Part shown: positions 1 to 8,726 of the stretch, piece by piece
Numbering within the stretch: the stretch's first letter is position 1
How the letters are laid out: each line of letters begins with the position of its first letter
Source: UBA2991 sp965221735
GTDB lineage: Bacteria; Chloroflexota; Dehalococcoidia; Tepidiformales; Tepidiformaceae
Assembly: GCA_965221735.1 (NCBI GenBank)
Contig: OZ244910.1
Span: 868,001 to 932,000 of the forward strand
DNA length: 64,000 nucleotides
Reading direction: 5' to 3'
Position numbers and translations under genes: made by a program
Notes under the pieces: generated by a model
What the model saw: only the letters and a program-made list of their open reading frames with translations
Told to the model about the DNA's origin: nothing
Databases searched by the model: none

Positions 1-1237
1 GGCGACGCTCCACAACGAGCAGGACATCCACCGCAAGGACGTTCGTATCGGCGATACCGTCATCGTCCAGCGCGCCGGCGACGTCATTCCGCAGGTCGTG
101 GCGCCGGTCGTGAGCCTTCGTGACGGCAGCGAGCGCGTCTTCGCCATGCCCGAGACCTGCCCCGCCTGCGACACGGACATCGAGCGCGAGGAGGACGCCG
201 CCGACTCCTACTGCCCCAACCTCGCCTGCCCCCAGCAGCAGGTCCGCCTCGTCGAGCACTTCGCCTCGCGCGGCGCCATGGACATCGAGGGGCTGGGCGA
301 GCGCCTCTCCTATGTCCTCTTCCGCAAGGGTCTCGTGAACGACGTCGCCGGTATCTACGACCTGACCGCCGAGCAGCTCGAGTCCCTCACCCTTCCCCAG
401 ACGGTCGGCGAGAAGAGCGCGGCCACCCTCGTGGGCCACTTCGGGAGCGTTGCCGCCGTCCTCGAAGCGGACGAGGAAGCGCTCCAGGAGGCCGAGGGCA
501 TCGGGCCCGTCGTGGCCCGCAGTATCGCCGGCTGGCGGGAACGGAACGTGGACCTTGCGGCCTCCTGGGAGGAGAGCGGCGTCGCACCCAGCGTTGCCCA
601 ACTCGCCCGGCTGCGGATCGAGGACCGCGGCTTCGGGTCGAAGAACGCCGCCAACCTGATCGAGGGCATCCGCCTGAGCAAGGAGCGCCCGCTTCCCAAC
701 CTCATCTTCGCCCTCGGCATCCGCCATACCGGATCCGAGACGGCCCGCCTGCTCGCCGAGCGGTTTGGTGACCTCGACGCCATCCTCGACGCGGGCGAGG
801 AGATCCTGCAGGAGGTCGAGGGCGTCGGGCCCGTCGTCGCCCGCAGCATCGCCCGCTGGGCCGAGCGCGACCTGAACCGCGACATCGTCCGGCGCCTGCG
901 GGAAGCCGGCGTGAACATGGCCGGCGACGTGGTTGAGCCGGCCAGCGACCTGCTCGCCGGGCTCTCCGTCGTCATCACCGGCAAGCTCGACTCGATGACC
1001 CGCGGCGACGCCGAAGCCCGCGCCAAGGACGCGGGCGCATCCGTGACCGGCTCAGTCTCGAAGAAGACCGCCTTCCTCGTGACCGGCGCCGACCCCGGGG
1101 GGAGCAAGCTCACCCGTGCCAAGAAGCTCGGCACGCTGCTCCTGAGCGAGGAGCAGTACCTCGCGGTTCTCGATGAGGGGCCACCCGCCGTCGAGCGCTT
1201 CCGCGCGGAGCGCGAGGCCGCTGCCGGCGACGCCTGA
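1..1237 (+). CDS. ligA: NAD-dependent DNA ligase LigA, C-terminal part (5' truncated by window edge)
   Basis: Seals nicks in duplex DNA using NAD+. The reading frame is open from base 2 and enters in the OB-fold with ATLHN and QRAGDVIPQVV, both typical of LigA, so the adenylation domain lies outside the window. A four-Cys zinc finger (CPAC, then CPNLACP) follows, then helix-hairpin-helix motifs, and a C-terminal BRCT domain from about LLAGLSVVITG onward. From the first zinc Cys to the stop there are about 360 residues, whereas typical LigA has about 265. The excess is an extra HhH block of about 80 residues between TAEQLESL and EDRGFGSKNA. The frame is intact and the usual GFGxKxAxNL motif is present downstream, so the enzyme is probably functional. 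Confidence 0.95.
   Translation, partial: ATLHNEQDIHRKDVRIGDTVIVQRAGDVIPQVVAPVVSLRDGSERVFAMPETCPACDTDIEREEDAADSYCPNLACPQQQVRLVEHFASRGAMDIEGLGERLSYVLFRKGLVNDVAGIYDLTAEQLESLTLPQTVGEKSAATLVGHFGSVAAVLEADEEALQEAEGIGPVVARSIAGWRERNVDLAASWEESGVAPSVAQLARLRIEDRGFGSKNAANLIEGIRLSKERPLPNLIFALGIRHTGSETARLLAERFGDLDAILDAGEEILQEVEGVGPVVARSIARWAERDLNRDIVRRLREAGVNMAGDVVEPASDLLAGLSVVITGKLDSMTRGDAEARAKDAGASVTGSVSKKTAFLVTGADPGGSKLTRAKKLGTLLLSEEQYLAVLDEGPPAVERFRAEREAAAGDA
416..871 (+). repeat. Internal duplication of an HhH-coding segment in ligA (416-547 and 740-871)
   Basis: Two 132-nt segments align end to end without gaps. The encoded proteins share the pattern FGxxxAxLxAxEExLQExEGxGPVVARSIAxWxER. The DNA is most alike around 487-533 and 811-857, where both read a caggagg-cgagggc-tcgggcccgtcgt core. 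The second copy is in the normal LigA position and the first is the added one. The near identity of the core suggests a fairly recent duplication or gene conversion. Confidence 0.8.
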
Positions 1238-1271
1238 CCCCAAGCCCCCGACCGTCCACAATGGCGCGACC

Positions 1272-2084
1272 ATGAGCGACGCCGGGCCCAGGGACACCTA
1301 CACGCACGGCCATCACGCCTCCGTCGTGTCCCAGCACAGCCGCCGGACAGCCGAGGAGGCGGCCGCTTTCCTCATCCCGCGGCTGCAGCCGGGGATGCGT
1401 CTCCTCGACGTGGGCTGCGGCCCCGGCTCGATCACCGCCGGCCTCGTGAAGTACGTGGACCCGGGCGAGGTCGTCGGCATCGATGCCGAGCCCTCCGTCC
1501 TCGCGACCGCGCGCGAGCTCACCGGCGACGCCCCCAACCTCAGCTTCGAGGAAGGCAGCGTCTATGCCCTCCCCTACGAGGACGCCTCGTTCGACGTCGC
1601 CTACGCCCACCAGCTCATGCAGCACCTGGCCGACCCCACCGCCGCCCTCCGCGAGATGCGCCGCGTCGTGCGCCCCGGTGGTTTCGTCGCTGCCCGCGAC
1701 TCCGACTACCAGACAATGATCTGCCACCCCCGGACCGAGGGCATCGAAGAGTGGCGCGCCCTCTACACGGAGGTCGTCCGGCGCAACGGGGCCGACGCCA
1801 ACGCCGGCCGCCGCATCCCCTCCTGGTTCGCCCGCGCCGGCCTTGAGCAGGTCGACGTCACCACCACCGTGGCCATGATGCGAGACCCCGCCGAGGTGCT
1901 GAACTGGGGCGATTCCTGGGCCGAGCGCGTGACCAGCTCCGCCCTCGCCGAGCAGGCGCTCGCCTACGGTCTCGCCACCCGCGACCACCTTGAGCGGATC
2001 GCCGCCGGCTGGCGCGCCTGGGCCCGCCACGAAGAGGCGCTCTTTCTCTTCGTCCACGTCGAGGGTCTGGCCACCGTCTCCTGA
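1272..2084 (+). CDS. Class I SAM-dependent methyltransferase
   Basis: A 270-residue soluble methyltransferase of the UbiE/MenG-like Rossmann type. Motif I is LLDVGCGPGS (about residues 39-48), followed by an acidic motif II (GIDAEPS) and a motif IV-like FDVAYAHQLMQHL, then RRVVRPGGF, the common post-IV motif. The substrate cannot be told from sequence. ATG 1272 is chosen because homologous sequence starts about there; a longer reading (GTG or ATG upstream) would run into ligA. It lies 34 nt after ligA on the same strand and could be cotranscribed with it. An ACAAT-like -10 sits about 10 nt upstream, so independent transcription is also possible. Confidence 0.85.
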   Translation: MSDAGPRDTYTHGHHASVVSQHSRRTAEEAAAFLIPRLQPGMRLLDVGCGPGSITAGLVKYVDPGEVVGIDAEPSVLATARELTGDAPNLSFEEGSVYALPYEDASFDVAYAHQLMQHLADPTAALREMRRVVRPGGFVAARDSDYQTMICHPRTEGIEEWRALYTEVVRRNGADANAGRRIPSWFARAGLEQVDVTTTVAMMRDPAEVLNWGDSWAERVTSSALAEQALAYGLATRDHLERIAAGWRAWARHEEALFLFVHVEGLATVS

Positions 2085-2093
2085 GGCTCAGGC

Positions 2094-2126
2094 CCCACCG
2101 GTGGGCTGGACCGGCTGCCCTATACT
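2094..2126 (+). promoter_or_regulatory. Putative promoter and 12-bp palindrome before mreB
   Basis: A perfect palindrome CCCACCGGTGGG lies at 2094-2105 and a consensus-like -10 element TATACT at 2121-2126, 57 nt before the mreB start. No good -35 is visible. The palindrome sits where a -35 would be, so it may be an operator; it could equally be chance in GC-rich DNA. Confidence 0.4.
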
Positions 2127-2182
2127 GACCCCAGGCACTTAACTCGCGAACGCAGGCTTCCCCTGCGACAGGACCGGTCCCT

Positions 2183-3244
2183 TTGGCAATCCTCGGCCCT
2201 TTCTCGCGCCTCTTCGGTTTCCTGTCCCACGACATCGCTATCGACCTGGGGACAGCGAACACGCTCGTCATGGTCCGCGGACGGGGCATCGTCATCATCG
2301 AGCCCTCGATCGTCGCCATCGACCGCACGTCGAAGCGCATCCTCGCCATCGGCGAGGAGGCGCAGCGCATGGTCGGCCGCACCCCGGCCAACATCGTCGC
2401 CGTCCGCCCCCTGCGCGATGGCGTGATCTCCGACTTCGAGGTGACGGAGCGGATGCTCAGCTATTTCATCCGCGCCGTGCAGGACCGTTCCTTCCTTGCC
2501 CAGCCGCGCGTCGTGATCGGCATCCCCAGCGGCGTCACGGAGGTCGAGAAGCGCGCCGTCCACGACGCCGCTCTCAGCGCCGGCGCCCGCTCCTGCTTCC
2601 TCATCGAGGAGCCCCTCGCCGCCGCCATCGGCTCCGGCCTCCCCGTCATGGAGGCGTCTGGCTGCATGGTCGTCGACATCGGTGGCGGCACCACCGAGGT
2701 CGCCGTCATCTCCCTCGGCGGGATGGTCGTCAGCCGCTCCATCCGCGTCGCCGGCGACGAGATGGACCGCAGCATCGTCGCCTACGCCCGCCAGGTGCAT
2801 AACCTCCTCATCGGAGAGCGCACCGCCGAGGAGGTGAAGAAGCTCGCGGGCTCCGCCGCGCCCCTCGATACCGAGGAGTCCGTGACGCTGCGCGGCCGCG
2901 ACCAGGCGACCGGCCTTCCCAAGGCCGTCGATGTCAGCACGATCGAGCTGCGCGATGCCCTCGCCGGTTCCGTCGGCCAGATCGTCGAAGCCGTCCGCTC
3001 CTCCATTGAGGTCACACCTCCCGAGCTCGTCAGCGACCTCATGGCGCACGGAATCGCCCTCGCCGGCGGCGGCGCCTTGCTCCGCGGCCTCGACCGCCGA
3101 ATCAGCCAGGAGACCCGCTTCCCGGTCTACGTCTCCGAGGACCCCCTGCTCTGCGTGGTCCGCGGCGCCGGCGCGATATTCGACGAGATCGAAGCGAGCA
3201 GCACGGTGCAGGAGCAGTTCGACTCGGGAAGGGCGCGGCGGTAA
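2183..3244 (+). CDS. mreB: Rod-shape determining protein MreB
   Basis: Bacterial actin homologue that polymerises at the membrane and directs lateral peptidoglycan synthesis. The protein is 353 residues, the usual length. The N-terminal IAIDLGTANTLV is phosphate-binding loop 1, VVDIGGGTTEVAV is loop 2, and GIALAGGGALLRGLD is the adenosine motif. The N-terminus FSRLFGFLSHDIAIDLG gives a short amphipathic leader typical of the family. The start is TTG 2183, because no ATG or GTG fits before the conserved IAIDLG motif. First gene of the mreB-mreC-mreD-mrdA-rodA cell-elongation operon. Confidence 0.97.
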   Translation: MAILGPFSRLFGFLSHDIAIDLGTANTLVMVRGRGIVIIEPSIVAIDRTSKRILAIGEEAQRMVGRTPANIVAVRPLRDGVISDFEVTERMLSYFIRAVQDRSFLAQPRVVIGIPSGVTEVEKRAVHDAALSAGARSCFLIEEPLAAAIGSGLPVMEASGCMVVDIGGGTTEVAVISLGGMVVSRSIRVAGDEMDRSIVAYARQVHNLLIGERTAEEVKKLAGSAAPLDTEESVTLRGRDQATGLPKAVDVSTIELRDALAGSVGQIVEAVRSSIEVTPPELVSDLMAHGIALAGGGALLRGLDRRISQETRFPVYVSEDPLLCVVRGAGAIFDEIEASSTVQEQFDSGRARR

Positions 3245-3263
3245 GCCTCGAAACGGTCGCCGC

Positions 3264-4088
3264 ATGCTGATCTTCAGTCGGTACAGCTACTGGGTCGGGG
3301 CCATGGTCGCCCTCGCCGTTCTGCTCGCGGTCGTGGGGCGCGCCGGCCTCCTCGATCCCGTCCAGGATGTCTTCCTGCGCGCCACCGGCCCCCTCGAAGA
3401 GGGGACCTCTTCGGTCTTCAGTCCCGTCGCGACCTTCTTCAGCGACGTTGGCGACGTCGACCGGCTGCAGGAAGAGAACCGCCGCCTCCTCAGCGAGAAC
3501 GAGACCCTGCGCAACCAGAACGCCGCCCTGCGCGCCGACAGCCTTCGGCTGGCCGAGCTCGAGGAGGCCCTGGGCGTCATCACTGCCGACCCCTCAGCCG
3601 AACGGCTCGCCGCCGGCGTCCTCAGCCGTATTCAGGGGCCTCTCACGCGCGAGCTCCGCATCGATCGAGGGACCAACCACGGCGTGGCCGAGGGCAATCC
3701 CGTCCTTTCCGTGCAGGGAACGCTCATCGGGACCGTGACCGAAGCCCTCCCTTCGAGCTCGTTTGTCCGCCTCCTCACCGACAGCCGCAGCAGCGTCGCC
3801 GCACAGGTCCGCGGAAGCCCTGCCGACGGCATCGCCAAGGGAAACGGCGGGGCCCTCAACTTCGAGCTCGTGGAAGGCGACGTGACCATCGGTGACACCA
3901 TCGTCACCTCCGGCCTCGGCGGCGCGTATCCCCCCGACGTCCCCATCGGCGAGGTCACCGACATCCTCGGCGATTCGCAGGACCCCTTCCCAACCGTCCG
4001 CCTCCAGACCACGGTCCGCATCTCGACCACTCGCACCGTCCTCGTGATGACCAGCTTCACGCCCGCGCGTTTCCAGGTGGGTGAGTGA
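3264..4088 (+). CDS. mreC: Rod-shape determining protein MreC
   Basis: Membrane-anchored scaffold of the elongasome, linking MreB to PBP2. The protein is 274 residues: one N-terminal transmembrane helix (about residues 10-28), a coiled coil (about 60-95, VDRLQEENRRLLSENETLRNQ region), then the two beta-barrel domains, with GTNHGVAEGNPV and later VVTSGLGGAYPPDVPIGEV typical of MreC. ATG 3264 is 19 nt after mreB. A longer frame starting inside mreB is not supported. Its stop overlaps the mreD start by one base. Confidence 0.93.
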   Translation: MLIFSRYSYWVGAMVALAVLLAVVGRAGLLDPVQDVFLRATGPLEEGTSSVFSPVATFFSDVGDVDRLQEENRRLLSENETLRNQNAALRADSLRLAELEEALGVITADPSAERLAAGVLSRIQGPLTRELRIDRGTNHGVAEGNPVLSVQGTLIGTVTEALPSSSFVRLLTDSRSSVAAQVRGSPADGIAKGNGGALNFELVEGDVTIGDTIVTSGLGGAYPPDVPIGEVTDILGDSQDPFPTVRLQTTVRISTTRTVLVMTSFTPARFQVGE

Positions 4089-4603
4089 TGCGTGTCCTCC
4101 TCACCGTCGTGCTCTTGCTGGCAACGGTGCTCGCGCAGGTTGCGGTCGCTCCGCTCTTCCCCCTCCTCGGCGCCGTCGTCGAGCTGCCGGTCGTCGTGCT
4201 GCTGCTGCTGGCCGTCTTCGCCGGGCCCTACGCTGTCATGATCGGCCTGCCCATCCTCGTCCTGTTCCTTGGCTTCTCCACGAATGTGGAGTTCGAGTGG
4301 CTCGTGGTCGCCTACCTGCCCCTCCTGCCCTGCGCCGCCTGGATCCAGCGCCACCGGGCCATCCCCCAGACGCCGTACGCGCTCGTGCTCGTCATGGTGA
4401 TCGCCGCCGGCGTCTGGGCGCGAGCGGTCTTCTCGGCCGTGGCGGTGACGTCCGGCGCCGGCCTGGCCGTCGGCCCCGTCGTGACGGACATCCTCCTCAC
4501 CGGCGCCGTCCTTGATGCGGCCGTCGTTACGGTCGTGTACGCCCTCTGCCGTTGGGTGGGCTGGCCGGTGCGCTCTCTCGATCTCGAGCAGGCAGGGTTC
4601 TGA
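4088..4603 (+). CDS. mreD: Rod-shape determining membrane protein MreD
   Basis: Small integral membrane protein of the elongasome, 171 residues. Five or six hydrophobic helices cover nearly the whole chain (about residues 2-20, 25-45, 48-65, 70-85, 95-120, 130-155). Primary sequence is poorly conserved in this family, and the assignment rests on hydropathy, size and its place between mreC and mrdA. The start is ATG 4088, with the mreC stop overlapping as TGATG; GTG 4085 immediately before is an alternative. Confidence 0.85.
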   Translation: MRVLLTVVLLLATVLAQVAVAPLFPLLGAVVELPVVVLLLLAVFAGPYAVMIGLPILVLFLGFSTNVEFEWLVVAYLPLLPCAAWIQRHRAIPQTPYALVLVMVIAAGVWARAVFSAVAVTSGAGLAVGPVVTDILLTGAVLDAAVVTVVYALCRWVGWPVRSLDLEQAGF

Positions 4604-4606
4604 GCC

Positions 4607-6514
4607 GTGAGCGCTATCGGAGACCGGCGCGTCGACCCCGGCCTGAGCCGCAACCGCCCGCACGGCAACGTCGGTGTCCTGCGCATTGCCGTCGTCGTCC
4701 TCTTCCTCGTCCTCGGCGCCCGCCTCGTGCAGATGCAGCTCGTCGACGGCGCCGAGTACGCCGAGCGCTCGGAGCTGAACCGCATCATCGTCGAGAGCGT
4801 TTCCCCCACCCGCGGCCTTATCTTCGACCGAAACGGGCAGCCTCTCGTCCAGAACAGCGGCTCGTTCACCGCGCTCATCACCCCCGGCTTCCTCCCCGAG
4901 GAGCCCGGGAGCCGCTATCGCCTCTACCTGTACCTCGAGGACCTGCTCGGCATCCCCGCGCTCCAGATCGAGGAAGCCGTCACCGCCGCCGAGGAGCGTG
5001 GCCAGCGCGACCTCCCCCTTCCCATCGCCCGCGCCCTCGACCGGGAGACCGCGCTCATGCTCGAGCAGGTCGCTGCCGACCTTCCCGGCGTCACGCTCTC
5101 CGTCGAGCCGCGACGGGTCTATCCCGGTGGGCCCGAGTTCAGCCACATCCTCGGGTATGTCGGTCCCCAGTCGCCGGACGAGTGGCGCGTGCTCCAGGAG
5201 GACGGCTACGCCTTCAACGAGGTCGTCGGCAAGGTCGGCGTCGAGGCCCGCTACGAGTCCGCCCTGCGCGGGAACCCGGGCACGTCCATTACCGAGGTCG
5301 ACGCACAGGGCGACCTCATCACCACCCTTGAACACACCGACGCTGAAGGGGGCCGGAGCATCCTCCTCTCGATCGACTCCGACCTGCAGCGCTACGTGTA
5401 CGACCTCCTCACGAACACGATGGGCGAGGCGACCACCGCCGCCGCGGTCGTCATGAGTCCCGTCACAGGCGAGATCTACGCCATCGTCTCCGTCCCCACC
5501 TACGACAACAACATCTTCTCCCTGCCCGACCCGGGCGAGGAGTACCAGGCCCTCCTCGACGATCCCCGCATACCGCTCCTCCACCAGGCTCTCAGCCCCG
5601 TCGCCCCCGGCTCGACGTTCAAGATCATCACCGCCGCCGCTGCCCTCCAGGAGGGCAACATCACCCGCTACACGAGTCGCGACGTCGACAGCAGCGTGCT
5701 CGAGTTCATCGGAGAAGACGGCCAGCCGTACTACTTCTACGACTGGCGCGTGCATGGCGAGATCGACCTCGTCGGGGCCATCTCGTGGTCGTCCAACATC
5801 TACTTCTACATGGCCTCTTGCGGGATTCCCCAGGAGGGAATCGTGGGACTCGGGGCGAACACCGAGCAGTCCGCCATCGTCCTCGGCTACTACGCCCGCA
5901 GCTTCGGCCTCGGCCAGGTGACAGGACTCGATATCGCCAGCACGGAGTCCCCGGGCGTCATCCCCAGCCCCGAGTGGAAGCGGCGCGTCCGCAGCGGGCC
6001 CCTCTTCAACCCCGAGGACCGCGACTGGTACCTCGCCGACACCTGCTTCATGGGTATCGGCCAGGGCGACGTCACCGCCACGCCCCTGCAGATGGCCGTC
6101 GCCACCGCCGCCATCGCCAACGGCGGCTACCTGCTCGAGCCCTATGTGACGCGCCAGATTCTCGGCCCCGATGGCACGCTCCTTTCGACCACGGAGCCGT
6201 CGCGGGAGCGCGTACCGGTCGATGAGGAGCACCTCACCGTCATCCGCCAGGGGATGCGCCAGTCCGTCATCGACGGCGCGGCCCGCCTCGCGGCGCTTCC
6301 CGGCACCCTCGTCGCGGGCAAGACCGGAACCGCCGAGTTCATCGACCCGGAGGACGGCGAAACCAAGGATCGCGCCTGGTTTACGGGCTTTGCCCCCTAC
6401 GACAACCCCCAGGTCGTCGTGACCGTCTTCTACGACCTCGGCGTGGGCGGCACCAAGGCCGCGCCCACCGCTGCCGACATCATCGGGTACTTCTTGGAGA
6501 ACGTGGAACCATGA
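4607..6514 (+). CDS. mrdA: Penicillin-binding protein 2 (peptidoglycan DD-transpeptidase)
   Basis: Class B PBP that crosslinks peptidoglycan during elongation, partner of RodA. The protein is 635 residues. A short cytoplasmic N-terminus and one transmembrane helix (about 22-42) are followed by the PBP dimerisation/pedestal domain and the C-terminal transpeptidase. The catalytic motifs are all present: S336-T-F-K339, S395-S-N397 and K572-T-G574. The start is GTG 4607, three bases after mreD. Its stop overlaps the rodA start (ATGA). It is targeted to the outer face of the membrane. Confidence 0.96.
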   Translation: MSAIGDRRVDPGLSRNRPHGNVGVLRIAVVVLFLVLGARLVQMQLVDGAEYAERSELNRIIVESVSPTRGLIFDRNGQPLVQNSGSFTALITPGFLPEEPGSRYRLYLYLEDLLGIPALQIEEAVTAAEERGQRDLPLPIARALDRETALMLEQVAADLPGVTLSVEPRRVYPGGPEFSHILGYVGPQSPDEWRVLQEDGYAFNEVVGKVGVEARYESALRGNPGTSITEVDAQGDLITTLEHTDAEGGRSILLSIDSDLQRYVYDLLTNTMGEATTAAAVVMSPVTGEIYAIVSVPTYDNNIFSLPDPGEEYQALLDDPRIPLLHQALSPVAPGSTFKIITAAAALQEGNITRYTSRDVDSSVLEFIGEDGQPYYFYDWRVHGEIDLVGAISWSSNIYFYMASCGIPQEGIVGLGANTEQSAIVLGYYARSFGLGQVTGLDIASTESPGVIPSPEWKRRVRSGPLFNPEDRDWYLADTCFMGIGQGDVTATPLQMAVATAAIANGGYLLEPYVTRQILGPDGTLLSTTEPSRERVPVDEEHLTVIRQGMRQSVIDGAARLAALPGTLVAGKTGTAEFIDPEDGETKDRAWFTGFAPYDNPQVVVTVFYDLGVGGTKAAPTAADIIGYFLENVEP

Positions 6515-7647
6515 GCCGGTTCGGGGTCGAAGGGTCACTACGCGCCTGGGACCGCTTCGATGCGATCCTCGCCCTGACCGCGCTCGCGCTCGTCGGCTAC
6601 GGCCTCGTGCTCATCTACAGCGGCAGCCTCGGGTCCTACGACGGCCCCACCGCCAGCCTCGAGAACCCTGTCGTCCGGCAGGGCATTTTCGCCCTTATCG
6701 CCATCGGCGCGATGTTCGTCATCTCGCGCTTCGACTACCACGTGCTCCTGCACTACGCCTGGTGGCTCTACGGCGCCTCCATCATCCTCCTGCTCGTCCT
6801 CATCCCCATCGGCCAGACGGACTTCGGCTCGACCCGCTGGTTCGCGCTCGGCCCGATCCAGTTCCAGCCCTCCGAGTTCGCCAAGCTCGCCACCATCCTT
6901 TTGCTCGCCCGCTTCCTCAGCGAGCAGGGGGGCGATGCGCGGGACCTGCGCGTGCTCGGTGGCTCCCTCGCCATCACGGCGCCCGTCCTGCTGCTCGTCT
7001 TCATCCAGCCGGACCTCGGCACGACCATCATCTTCGCGGCCATCTGGCTCGGGATGGTCGTGGTTGCCGGCATCCAGCGCCGCCACATGCTCTTCTTCGG
7101 AGCCGTCTTCCTCGCCGTCCTCCCCTTCCTCTGGACCTTCACGGTGGCCGACTACCAGATCGAACGCATCTCCGTGCTCCTCGATGCGGAAGAGGATCCG
7201 CTCGATGCCGGCTACAACCCCATCCAGTCGCAGATCGCCGTCGGCTCGGGACAGCTCCTGGGCAAGGGCCTCACCAACGGGGAGCAAACCCAGCTCGACT
7301 TCCTCAAGGTGAAGACCAAGGACTTCATCTTCAGCGTCCTCGGAGAGGAGCTCGGCTTCGTCGGCGCGATGGCCCTTTTCGCCCTCTTCATCCTCTTATT
7401 GATGCGAGGGATACGCGCCGCCCAGATCGCGGGTGACATTCCCGGCCAGCTGATAGCCGCCGGCATCGTGATCACGATCCTCATGCAGGCCTACATCAAC
7501 ATCGCCGTCAATCTCAGCATCTTCCCCGTCACCGGCCTCCCCCTGCCCTTCGTGAGCCAGGGCGGAAGCTCCCTCCTCACCCTCTTCCTCGGCCTCGGCA
7601 TCATCCAGAGCATCGTCATGCGCCACCGCGCCTACCGCCAGTTTTAA
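6511..7647 (+). CDS. rodA: RodA, SEDS-family peptidoglycan glycosyltransferase
   Basis: Polymerises lipid II glycan strands in the elongasome together with PBP2. The protein is 378 residues, with about ten transmembrane helices. SEDS hallmarks are FGSTRWFALGPIQFQPSEF in the middle and GLPLPFVSQGGSSL near the C-terminus. The catalytic Asp region of the large loop (GLTNGEQTQLDFLKVKTKDFIFS) is present, as is GEELGF. ATG 6511 overlaps the mrdA stop. Last gene of the cell-shape operon. Confidence 0.96.
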   Translation: MSRFGVEGSLRAWDRFDAILALTALALVGYGLVLIYSGSLGSYDGPTASLENPVVRQGIFALIAIGAMFVISRFDYHVLLHYAWWLYGASIILLLVLIPIGQTDFGSTRWFALGPIQFQPSEFAKLATILLLARFLSEQGGDARDLRVLGGSLAITAPVLLLVFIQPDLGTTIIFAAIWLGMVVVAGIQRRHMLFFGAVFLAVLPFLWTFTVADYQIERISVLLDAEEDPLDAGYNPIQSQIAVGSGQLLGKGLTNGEQTQLDFLKVKTKDFIFSVLGEELGFVGAMALFALFILLLMRGIRAAQIAGDIPGQLIAAGIVITILMQAYINIAVNLSIFPVTGLPLPFVSQGGSSLLTLFLGLGIIQSIVMRHRAYRQF

Positions 7648-7680
7648 TTTCTGGACCGAGGCCAGCTGTTCCCATTCCAA

Positions 7681-7708
7681 CGATCTTCGCCGCGAGGGGG
7701 GAAGATCG
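7681..7708. terminator. Inverted repeat after rodA, possible terminator
   Basis: Arms CGATCTTC (7681-7688) and GAAGATCG (7701-7708) are exact complements, with a 12-base loop, 33 bases after the rodA stop. There is no T-run, so an intrinsic terminator would be atypical. It could also be an operator for the following hydrolase gene. Confidence 0.4.
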
Positions 7709-7769
7709 CGGCTACCTGGCGCTTGTGGAACGGGTACCCTGCCGCCACTCCCCCCGAGAGGAGGACCGC

Positions 7770-8705
7770 GTGGCCAGCCAGGAGAATCCCCCCACCCAGT
7801 CCGAGGTGCTCGGCTACTTCGACTCGCTCTCCAACTGGGGCCGCTGGGGTCCCGATGACCAGCTCGGCGCCCTCAACTACATCACGGCCGAGAAGCGCCG
7901 TGCGGCAGGCGCTCTGATTCGCGAGGGCGTCGCCGTCTCCTGCGCCTGGGACATCGAGACCACCCCCCGCCCGGACCACATGTTCGGCGTGCCCCAGCGC
8001 TACATGGTCGCCAGCGGCAAGGACCCCCTCGAATTCGGCCGCGGCGGCTCTGCCCTCGAGGTCATGAGCTTCGCCTTCCACGGCGCCACCATCACCCACC
8101 TCGACGGCCTCAGCCACATCTTCTGGGACGGCAAGATGTACAACGGCAAGCCCGCCGATCTGGTCACCGCCCAGAAGGGCGCCGAGGAGTACGCCGTCAC
8201 CGCCCTGGGCGACGGTATCGTCACGCGTGGCGTCCTCATGGACATCCCCGCCCTCGACGGACGTCCCTGGCTGGACCCCGGCGAGGGCGTCTTCCCCGAG
8301 CACCTCGAGGCTGCCGAACAGCGCCAGGGCGTGCGTGTCGGAACCGGAGACATCGTCCTCCTCCGCACCGGCAAGGGCCGCCGCCAGCGCGAACAGCCGG
8401 AGGGCCCGTCTGCCGCGGGCGGCTGGCACGTGGCTGCCCTGCCCTGGCTGCACGAACGCGAGGTCGCCGTCATCGGCGCCGACAATGCCCAGGAGTCTGG
8501 CTCACCCGGCTACGAGGCCCTGCCCGTGCCTGTCCACTTCATCGGCATCGTCGCCATGGGCCTCCACCTCATCGACAACTGCGACCTCGAGGGCCTCGCC
8601 CGGACCTGCGAACGACTCAACCGCTGGGAGTTCTTCCTCAGCATCCAGCCCCTCCGCCTCGAAGGCGGCACCGGCAGCGCCGTCAATCCCGTCGCGGTGT
8701 TCTGA
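7770..8705 (+). CDS. Cyclase-family (kynurenine formamidase-like) metal-dependent hydrolase
   Basis: A 311-residue protein of the cyclase family (PF04199), which hydrolyses amide or lactone bonds with a metal centre. The metal motif appears as FHGATITHLDGLSH (a HGxxxTHxD variant), and the N-terminal WGPDDQLGALNYI and the late YEALPVPVHFIGI are also typical of the large bacterial members. GTG 7770 is chosen because a GAGAGGAGG ribosome site lies six bases upstream; GTG 7725 is an alternative. The physiological substrate is not evident. It stands alone between the rodA operon and a minus-strand P450 gene whose 3' end is 21 nt away. Confidence 0.85.
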   Translation: MASQENPPTQSEVLGYFDSLSNWGRWGPDDQLGALNYITAEKRRAAGALIREGVAVSCAWDIETTPRPDHMFGVPQRYMVASGKDPLEFGRGGSALEVMSFAFHGATITHLDGLSHIFWDGKMYNGKPADLVTAQKGAEEYAVTALGDGIVTRGVLMDIPALDGRPWLDPGEGVFPEHLEAAEQRQGVRVGTGDIVLLRTGKGRRQREQPEGPSAAGGWHVAALPWLHEREVAVIGADNAQESGSPGYEALPVPVHFIGIVAMGLHLIDNCDLEGLARTCERLNRWEFFLSIQPLRLEGGTGSAVNPVAVF

Positions 8706-8726
8706 GGCCCTGCCCCGGCGGAGGCG

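Noticed and set aside
3632..6538. A 968-codon open frame on the minus strand across mreC-mreD-mrdA
   Set aside because: It is antisense to well-supported genes. Its Asp/Glu/Gly/Val-rich, non-globular composition is the usual product of GC-skewed codons read backwards.
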